Source: Myxococcaceae bacterium (GTDB lineage: Bacteria > Myxococcota > Myxococcia > Myxococcales > Myxococcaceae). From it: a DNA stretch of 64,000 nucleotides. Below, piece after piece: positions 58,608-64,000 of this stretch; position 1 is the first letter of the stretch, and each line of letters begins with the position of its first letter. Where the stretch lies: NCBI GenBank assembly GCA_016793095.1, contig JAEUJQ010000002.1:30640-94639 (forward strand), written 5' to 3'. The translations under genes were made by a program, and so were the position numbers. Under the pieces are notes generated by a model that had not been told where the DNA came from, did no database searches, and saw only the letters and a list, made by a program, of their open reading frames with translations.

Positions 58608-59204
58608 ATGATCAACCGCACCCTCCTGCTGGCCGTGCTCGTGGGCACCTCCGCTGCGCTCGCTGACGCACCGACGGTGGTCCAGTCGACGAAGCGCAGC
58701 CCCTTCGACCGCACCTTCGGGCTCGGCGGCTACGCGACGGGCTGGGCGGGCGCGTACGGCGGCGCGGGCGTCGGCGGCCGGCTTCGCTACGAGGCGTTCT
58801 CCTTCCTCGGGCTCGACCTGTTCGGCGAGGCGCTCATCGTCCCGGTGGCGCATGGAGTGCGACACGACCACCCGGTGGGCTTCAACCTCTTCGTCCCTTT
58901 CCGCGTGGGGCAGGTCGTGCGGCTGCGCCCCTTCCTGGGCATGTGCGTGACGCCGAGCTTCTTCCACCCGGCAGAGGCGGGCGCTCCGAGGGCGGACACG
59001 GTGCTGGTCGGCGCGCACGCCGGGGGTGGCGTCGAGCTGGCGCTGCACGACCGGCTGTCCTTCTTCGCCGAGGCGAAGGCCGTGGCGTGGTTCGGCAACG
59101 ACCGCTCGGTGCAGGGGTGGACGGGCGTGGTGAGCGGCGAGGTGAGGCCCTTCGTGCTCGGCCAGGCACAGCTCGGCTTCACCTTCCACCTGGGCGGCGC
59201 GTGA
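58608..59204 (+). CDS. Small outer-membrane beta-barrel-like protein
   Basis: 198 residues, ATG at 58608. A signal peptide (LLLAVLVGTSAALA) precedes alternating hydrophobic/aromatic strands (GLGGYATGWAGAYGGAGVGG, LDLFGEALIVP, LGFTFHLGGA) ending in a C-terminal strand typical of an 8-stranded barrel. No known family was recognised. The next gene, a pentahaem cytochrome, starts at the GTG overlapping its stop (GTGA), so the two are translationally coupled. Confidence 0.65.
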   Translation: MINRTLLLAVLVGTSAALADAPTVVQSTKRSPFDRTFGLGGYATGWAGAYGGAGVGGRLRYEAFSFLGLDLFGEALIVPVAHGVRHDHPVGFNLFVPFRVGQVVRLRPFLGMCVTPSFFHPAEAGAPRADTVLVGAHAGGGVELALHDRLSFFAEAKAVAWFGNDRSVQGWTGVVSGEVRPFVLGQAQLGFTFHLGGA

Positions 59205-60259
59205 AGCAGACCCAGCTCGCGCTCGTGCTGCTGGCCGTGGGCTGCGGCGGCGCCACCGGGCTTCCCCACGGGGCGGACGCTTCGAGCTGCGGCACCTGTC
59301 ACGCGTCGCAGCACGCGGCGTGGAGCCGTTCCCGCCACGCGCTGAGCCTCGGCTCGCCGGTCTTCAACGCGCTGCTGCCCCGCGTCGAGGCGGCGTGGGG
59401 ACGGGCCGCGAAGGACCGCTGCGTCTCGTGCCACGCCCCGGGGCATGGGGGAGACGAGTCCATCGGCTGCGTGTCGTGCCACGGCGCCATCGGCAACCGG
59501 GGCGAGGCGAACGGCGCGTTGGTCGTGAACCTCGATGCTCCGCTGGGCTCGATGACGCGCGTGGTGTCGAACGACGCGCACGCGGTCCGGCCACGCGGGC
59601 TGCTCGGCTCGGCGTCGTTGTGCGGCACCTGCCACGAGGTCCATGGACCGGGGCTCTTCAACGAGCACACGCTGACCGAGCTCCGCGCGTCGCCTGGCGC
59701 CGACTCGTGCATCACCTGCCACGAGGCGAAGAGCCACCGCTTCGCTGGCGTGGACCCCGCGTGGGACGGCACTCCCGCCGAGCGAGCCGAGGCCGATGAA
59801 CGGGCGCGGGAGCTGTGGGCCAGCGCGCTGGAGCTCGAGCTCCGGACGACCTCGACCGGAGTCGAGGTGACGCTCACCAACCCCGGACGTCACGCGGTGC
59901 CGACGGGCGTCGCGATGCTGCGCGACGTGTGGGTGGACCTCGAGGTGCGTGGTGCCCGCCGGCTCGAAGCGACGCGGGTCATCGACCTCCGCGCGCGCGT
60001 GCTCAGCGGCGAGCAGACCGTCGCCCTCGTGACCGACGCGAGCCGGGTCGAAGAGGCCGCGCTGCTGCCAGGCGCCTCCCGCACCTTCACCTGGACACCG
60101 CCACCCGGAGCCGACGGCGTGCTCGAGGTCCGCGCGGTGGTGAAGGCGCGCGCGTTCCGCGATGACGTCCTGCATGCGCTCGGGCTCGAGGCCCGGGTGG
60201 CCGAGGTGACGACGCTCGAGGTCGCCGAGCAGCGGGTGAGCCTGCCCGCGCGGCGCTGA
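59201..60259 (+). CDS. Pentahaem cytochrome c lipoprotein
   Basis: 352 residues, GTG start overlapping the barrel gene's stop. The signal ends VGCGG, giving a lipoprotein. Five CxxCH motifs occur in the first 190 residues (CGTCH, CVSCH, CVSCH, CGTCH, CITCH) with extra His residues for axial ligation. The C-terminal half is a beta-sandwich (VTLTNPGRHAVPTGV), as in cytochrome c554-type proteins. Outer-membrane electron transfer with the coupled barrel protein is plausible; no reductase is nearby. Confidence 0.88.
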   Translation: MKQTQLALVLLAVGCGGATGLPHGADASSCGTCHASQHAAWSRSRHALSLGSPVFNALLPRVEAAWGRAAKDRCVSCHAPGHGGDESIGCVSCHGAIGNRGEANGALVVNLDAPLGSMTRVVSNDAHAVRPRGLLGSASLCGTCHEVHGPGLFNEHTLTELRASPGADSCITCHEAKSHRFAGVDPAWDGTPAERAEADERARELWASALELELRTTSTGVEVTLTNPGRHAVPTGVAMLRDVWVDLEVRGARRLEATRVIDLRARVLSGEQTVALVTDASRVEEAALLPGASRTFTWTPPPGADGVLEVRAVVKARAFRDDVLHALGLEARVAEVTTLEVAEQRVSLPARR

Positions 60260-60273
60260 GCTACCGTCGCTGC

Positions 60274-60960
60274 ATGCCCGGCCCCTCGACCCGTACCATC
60301 GCCCGACTCCCCGCGCCGCCCTCGTTGCTCCGTCTGGGCCAGTCCGTGGCCATGCTCGACGCGCTGGTGTTCCCCGACGACTGGAGCGCCCGCTACTTCT
60401 CCTTCGACCGCAAGTTCGGCCGCGGCGAGCAGGTGTTCTCGATGCGCAACGGCGAGGGCGACTTCTGGTTCCTTCTCTTCACGAAGGCCGGGGCCGTGCT
60501 GCACGGCTTCGACCACGAGAGTCCGATGAGCCCCTGGTCGAGGGAGCGCAGGTCCGAGAAGGGCGGCCCCGGGCCCATGCCCGGGCTCCGAGAGGGCTTC
60601 CCGCGGACCCTCGACGACCGCGCGGCCGCCAGGGCCTTCTGCTCCGACCCCAACGAGCTGACCTTCCTGGCCTGGTGGACCGGCGCTGGCCCCTGGCGCA
60701 CCGGCGCGGTGGAGCAGCCGAAGGGCCGCGACCCGGACGGCTCCGCACGCCTCCTCTTCATCCTCGATGGCAAGCCCGAGACCTGGGCGACGTGGGTCGA
60801 GGAGTACGCCGAGGTCACGATCGCGCTCCCGCTGGTCCGGAAGCTCTACGCGCACGAACCGCTGACGAAGACCCTGGCCGCGGCGATCAACTCCTCGACG
60901 AGCTTCGCCGACGCGAAGAAAGAGGCACGCGCGATCGGCTATCCGGTTGCCGGAGAGTGA
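60274..60960 (+). CDS. Conserved protein of unknown function
   Basis: 228 residues; the start could be 60274 or the ATG at 60349. It is soluble, with Trp-rich segments (ALVFPDDWSARYFSFDRKF, FLAWWTGAGPW) and no signal peptide. The composition resembles uncharacterised cytosolic proteins of about 200 residues in related bacteria, but I cannot name a family. It follows the cytochrome gene by 14 bp and may be co-transcribed. The tandem repeat array begins 70 bp downstream. Confidence 0.6.
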   Translation: MPGPSTRTIARLPAPPSLLRLGQSVAMLDALVFPDDWSARYFSFDRKFGRGEQVFSMRNGEGDFWFLLFTKAGAVLHGFDHESPMSPWSRERRSEKGGPGPMPGLREGFPRTLDDRAAARAFCSDPNELTFLAWWTGAGPWRTGAVEQPKGRDPDGSARLLFILDGKPETWATWVEEYAEVTIALPLVRKLYAHEPLTKTLAAAINSSTSFADAKKEARAIGYPVAGE

Positions 60961-61019
60961 GCGCCGCTTCACCTGACGCCGCGGCAGAGCCTCGAGCCTT
61001 CGTCGTGCCGCGAGACGTC

Positions 61020-61565
61020 GAGCCACCTCGGGTCCAGGAGCGTGGTGCCGCATCGACGCCAGCGCGGCGGGTGAGGCGGTCGGCGCAGTCGCGGTGAGCT
61101 CAGCGGCGTCGAGCTAGCTCGAGTCACGAGGAGCGTGGTGCCGCTTCGACGCCCCAGCGCGGCGGGTGAGCAACGCGGTCGGCGCTGTCGCGGCGAGCTC
61201 AGCGGCGTCGAGCCACCTCGAGTCACGAGGAGCGTCGTGCAGCATCGACGCTGGCGTCGCGGCGGGTGTGCAACGCGGTCGGCGCAGTCGCGGTGAGGTC
61301 AGCGGCGTCGAGCTAGCTCGAGTCACGAGGAGCGTCGTGCAGGATCGACGGCGCCAGCGCAGCGGGTGAGGCGGCCCTCAAGTCACGAGGGGCGTCGTGC
61401 AGCATCGACGCTGGCGTCGCGGCGGGTGAGCAACGCGGTCGGCGCAATCGCGGTGAGCTCAGCGGCGGCGAGCTACCTCAAGTCACGAGGAGCGTCGTGC
61501 AGCATCGACGCTGGCGTCGCGGCGAGTGAGCAACGCGGTCGGCGCAATCGCGGTGAGATCAGCGG
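61020..61565. repeat. 100-bp tandem repeat array
   Basis: Five to six imperfect copies of a 100-bp unit, with anchors gagtcacgagg at 61121, 61220, 61320, 61380 and 61480 (one unit is truncated to 60 bp). Each unit contains the inverted repeat cctcg-agtca-cgagg and the core gcaacgcggtcggcgca. The unit length is not a multiple of three and no frame stays open with normal codon bias, so it is probably non-coding. It abuts and includes the stop codon of the kelch/MYXO-CTERM gene. Confidence 0.85.
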
Positions 61566-63772
61566 CGTCGAACTCGGCGCGCGAGAACCGAGAAGAGGCC
61601 GAGCCCGAGCCACAACGAGGCGGAGGCGCTGGCGTCGCAGCCACACCCGACACCGTAGGACCTCGGGGGACCGGCGCGGGGATCGACTCCACCGTCTCCC
61701 TCGCCAGCATCGAGCCCCCCACCGTCGTCGCCCGCGCCACCCGCGCTCCCGCCTGACGCCCCTCCGCCGCCGGCGCTCCCGCCTGACGCCCCTCCCGCGC
61801 TGCCTCCGCCGCCTGCGCCACCGCCGGACGCGCCACCTGCGACGCCGCCCGCGTCCCCGCCTGCCGCGCCACCTGCGCTCCCGCCTGCCACGCCCGCGTT
61901 CCCGCCTGCCACGCCGCCGGACGCGCCGCCTGCCACGCCGCCGGACGCGCCGCCTGCCACGCCACCGGACGCGCCGCCTGCGACGCCGCCCGCGTTCCCG
62001 CCTGCCGCGCCACCTGCGCTCCCGCCTGCCACGCCGCCTGCCGCGCCACCTGCGCTCCCGCCTGCCACGCCGCCCGCGCTCCCCCCGGACGCTCCACCCG
62101 CGCTCCCGCCAGCCGCGCCGCCTGCGCTTCCGCCGCCCGCACCACCGCCACCCACGCCACCGTCCGCCCCGCGCACCGTCACCCGCACCAGGGCCTGTGC
62201 AGTTCCCACTCGCGGGTCCCTCACCGTGAGCTCGATGTCGAGGGTGGTGGGCCCGGCGGGCGTGGTGAAGCCGGCCTGGCTTCCGGGCGGGATGACGCCG
62301 AGGCTCACGGCGGGTCCAGCCACCTGAGTCCAGACGAACGTGAGCGGCTCTCCGTTCGGATCGAAGGAGCCGCGCCCGTCGAGCAACACCATGACACCGG
62401 CGTCCACGAGCCGGTCCGGCCCTGCGTCGGCCACCGGCGGCTCGTTGATGGAGTCCTGCACCAGCAGCGTGAACCCCGCGTCGCGGGGCGGGTCGAAGCC
62501 GTCAGTCACCAACACCGAGTAGCCGAGGGGCGTCATCGCCAGCACGCGCGGCGTCGCGATGGTCGGCGTCGCCGTGGCGGCGTTCGTGATGCCAGCGTCC
62601 GGACCGCTGATCTGCACCCACAGATAGGTGAGCGGGTCTCCGTCGGCGTCGGTGACGGACGGCGCCGTGCGCAGGTCCATCGCGCCCTCGGGGGCGCTCG
62701 CGGTGCCCATGGGCTGCACCAAAGGCGCCGCGTTCACCCGGAGCCACCACGTCGCCTGCGAGGTGCCGATGAGCGACGTGCGGCCGCCGAAGAAGGCCAT
62801 TCCTCCGAGCTGCCGGCTGTACACGGGCGCGCCGAAGGTGTTGTTGCCCGCGCTGGGCATCGGCGTGATGGCGGACCACTGCCGGGTGGCCGGCTCGAAG
62901 GTGAACACCGCGCTGACGGGTGTCCCACTGGGCTGGCTGACGCCGCCGTAGACGATGAACTTGTCCGCACGTCGGTCGAAGGTACACACCGACGAGCCGC
63001 GCTTCGTCGGTGCAGCGCCCCCCACCGGTGCTCCCGAGACCCACGTGTCGCTCATCACGTCGTACTCGACGAGGTCGGCGATGGTGTCGTTGACGATCTC
63101 ACCGCCGAACACGAGCAGCCGCCCGCGCGTCTGGTCGAAGCCCGCGCACGCCGAGGCCCGTGGAGGGGGAGCCGGCCCCGACGGAGAGAGGCGGGTCCAC
63201 GCGGCGGTGCCAGCGTCTGGGTTGACGAGCAGGCGCCACAGCTCGTTCGTCAGCACCGTGGCTTCGGCGTTGCTCGACGTCGCGGTGCCGCCCGCGAAGA
63301 GCAGGTGCGCCTGCCACGCTGGCACGTACACCATGTTCGAGAGGAACCGCGGAGACGGCCCGGCGTCGGACGACGTCGTGAGCGCCTGCCACGAGTTGCC
63401 GACCGGGTCATAGAGGTGCACGTCGTTCAGCAGCGGCCCATTGAGGTCCCGGCTGCCGCCGAAGAGGACCGCGCGCTGGTGCTGGGGGTCCCACGTCAGG
63501 CTCCCCCACGCCCGTGATGATGGGGATGAGGCCGGCATCATCTGCGTCCATGCGTTGCCGGTGACGTCGTAGACCCAGGTCTGGTTGTTCGCGCTGAGGC
63601 CCGAGTTCCCGCCGAAGAGAATGAACCGGTCTGGTCCAGTCGTCTCGACGACGGCCATTCCCGCCCCGGTCCGCGCGCTCGGCCGCGTCGACGGGTTCAG
63701 GTTCGTCATTCCCGGAGCACCCGCTTCGGCGACACACGCCCAGGCCAGCGCGACGGCGGTGAGCGGGCGCAT
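61559..63772 (-). CDS. Kelch-repeat surface protein with MYXO-CTERM-like sorting tail
   Basis: 737 residues from the ATG at 63772, which opens a signal peptide ending AEA. Residues about 35-370 form a kelch-type propeller (FILFGGNSGLSANNQTWVYD, RAVLFGGSRD, LLVFGGEIVND). Two PKD-like domains follow (SVTDADGDPLTYLWVQISGP and VLLDGRGSFDPNGEPLTFVW). A long Gly-Gly-Ser-Ala linker and an Asp-rich spacer lead to GVGCGCDASASA, a hydrophobic helix (LWLGLGLFSVLA) and RRVRRR, which matches the MYXO-CTERM signal. It should be anchored to the cell surface or released by the cognate sorting machinery. Confidence 0.82.
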   Translation of the reverse strand: MRPLTAVALAWACVAEAGAPGMTNLNPSTRPSARTGAGMAVVETTGPDRFILFGGNSGLSANNQTWVYDVTGNAWTQMMPASSPSSRAWGSLTWDPQHQRAVLFGGSRDLNGPLLNDVHLYDPVGNSWQALTTSSDAGPSPRFLSNMVYVPAWQAHLLFAGGTATSSNAEATVLTNELWRLLVNPDAGTAAWTRLSPSGPAPPPRASACAGFDQTRGRLLVFGGEIVNDTIADLVEYDVMSDTWVSGAPVGGAAPTKRGSSVCTFDRRADKFIVYGGVSQPSGTPVSAVFTFEPATRQWSAITPMPSAGNNTFGAPVYSRQLGGMAFFGGRTSLIGTSQATWWLRVNAAPLVQPMGTASAPEGAMDLRTAPSVTDADGDPLTYLWVQISGPDAGITNAATATPTIATPRVLAMTPLGYSVLVTDGFDPPRDAGFTLLVQDSINEPPVADAGPDRLVDAGVMVLLDGRGSFDPNGEPLTFVWTQVAGPAVSLGVIPPGSQAGFTTPAGPTTLDIELTVRDPRVGTAQALVRVTVRGADGGVGGGGAGGGSAGGAAGGSAGGASGGSAGGVAGGSAGGAAGGVAGGSAGGAAGGNAGGVAGGASGGVAGGASGGVAGGASGGVAGGNAGVAGGSAGGAAGGDAGGVAGGASGGGAGGGGSAGGASGGSAGGGGASGGSAGGAGDDGGGLDAGEGDGGVDPRAGPPRSYGVGCGCDASASASLWLGLGLFSVLARRVRRR
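61735..62160. repeat. GGSAGG linker coding minisatellite
   Basis: Dense short repeats related to cccgcctgccgcgccacctgcgct encode the Gly-Gly-Ala/Ser linker of the kelch protein on the minus strand. Units of 12-36 bp are nested and partly palindromic in composition. Confidence 0.7.
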
Positions 63773-63859
63773 CAGCCGGGACTGTAGCGCTGTTCTCGCG
63801 GTGGAGCATGAGCCCACGCCAGTCTGCTCCAACCCGTCCGCGCCGCTCGTCACGCCAGA

Positions 63860-64000
63860 CTACGGCAGGTCGCGCAGCCGGCGCAGCTCAGCCAGCTCGG
63901 GCTTGAGGTGCTTCCGGGTCGACTGGACGCGGCGCTCCTCGTCTGGCCCACAGACGACCCGGAACGCGCACCACGTGCAGGCGCCGTCGTCGGGCGTCGC
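63860..64000 (-). CDS. C-terminus of a PD-(D/E)XK nuclease, probably AddB-like (5' end outside window)
   Basis: The last 46 codons are visible, in frame to the window edge, ending in TAG. They encode DDGACTWCAFRVVCGPDEE followed by a basic/Leu-rich helix ending ELRRLRDLP. The CxxCxxxxxC pattern is the C-terminal part of the [4Fe-4S] cluster that staples the nuclease domain of AddB and related RecB-like nucleases. The AddA-like gene on the same strand supports an AddB identity. The catalytic residues are outside the window. Confidence 0.7.
   Translation of the reverse strand, partial: ATPDDGACTWCAFRVVCGPDEERRVQSTRKHLKPELAELRRLRDLP

Noticed and set aside
61020..61565. A CRISPR array at the tandem repeat
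   Set aside because: Whole 100-bp units repeat without unique spacers, and no cas genes are near.

Overview
The window reads as a chromosomal stretch from a high-GC member of the Myxococcota, most likely Myxococcales. No rRNA or marker gene fixes the taxon. The evidence is G/C at almost every third codon position and many lipoproteins with Asp-Ala-Gly or Gly-Gly-Ser-Ala linkers. Further signs are MopE-type and thrombospondin-3-type repeats, Hanks-type Ser/Thr kinases, NtrC-type regulators, a protein like the myxobacterial TIGR02265 family, and a MYXO-CTERM-like tail on the kelch protein at 61559-63772. No tRNA, rRNA, CRISPR array, intact insertion sequence or prophage was found.

Layout. 1-8 kb: the 3' end of a flavin amine oxidase-type gene, secreted proteins, a PH-domain membrane protein, a calcium-repeat lipoprotein, an NAPE-PLD-like metallo-hydrolase and a collagen-like lipoprotein. 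8-13 kb: an SDR protein lacking its catalytic Tyr, a zinc-ribbon membrane protein, and a histidine kinase/NtrC regulator pair. 13-21 kb: mostly lipoproteins of unknown role, with a metallophosphoesterase and a small coiled-coil protein. 21-26 kb: transaldolase, then a degraded accessory strip holding a frameshifted receiver-like gene, a Uma2-family gene, and remnants of a cytochrome, a transposase, an OmpA protein and the transaldolase 5' end. 26-32 kb: a Ser/Thr kinase-PEGA operon, an HExxH protein and a propeller lipoprotein. 32-40 kb: a 1163-residue lipoprotein, a von Willebrand A protein bracketed by duplicated DNA, a Rieske oxygenase and a PrsW protease. 40-44.6 kb: thioesterase, DUF1636 protein, a degenerate receiver, and a guanylate/adenylate cyclase coupled to a LysM-FecR protein. 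44.6-53 kb: a Ser/Thr kinase coupled to a histidine kinase, a metzincin lipoprotein coupled to a HEAT protein, an NtrC regulator coupled to an OmpA/TSP3 protein, and a TetR regulator. 53-64 kb: an AddA-like helicase-nuclease, lipoproteins, a haem-binding protein, a beta-barrel/pentahaem cytochrome pair, a 100-bp tandem repeat, a kelch/MYXO-CTERM protein, and the C-terminus of what is probably the AddB partner.

Two themes recur. First, signalling genes are tightly packed, with 1-4 base stop/start overlaps (kinase-PEGA, cyclase-LysM/FecR, Ser/Thr kinase-histidine kinase, NtrC-OmpA, metzincin-HEAT). Second, there are many genome scars: duplicated gene ends flanking inserted genes, and short fossils of genes whose bodies are gone. 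Most lipoproteins are probably surface proteins of unknown function and are described here by composition and domains only.
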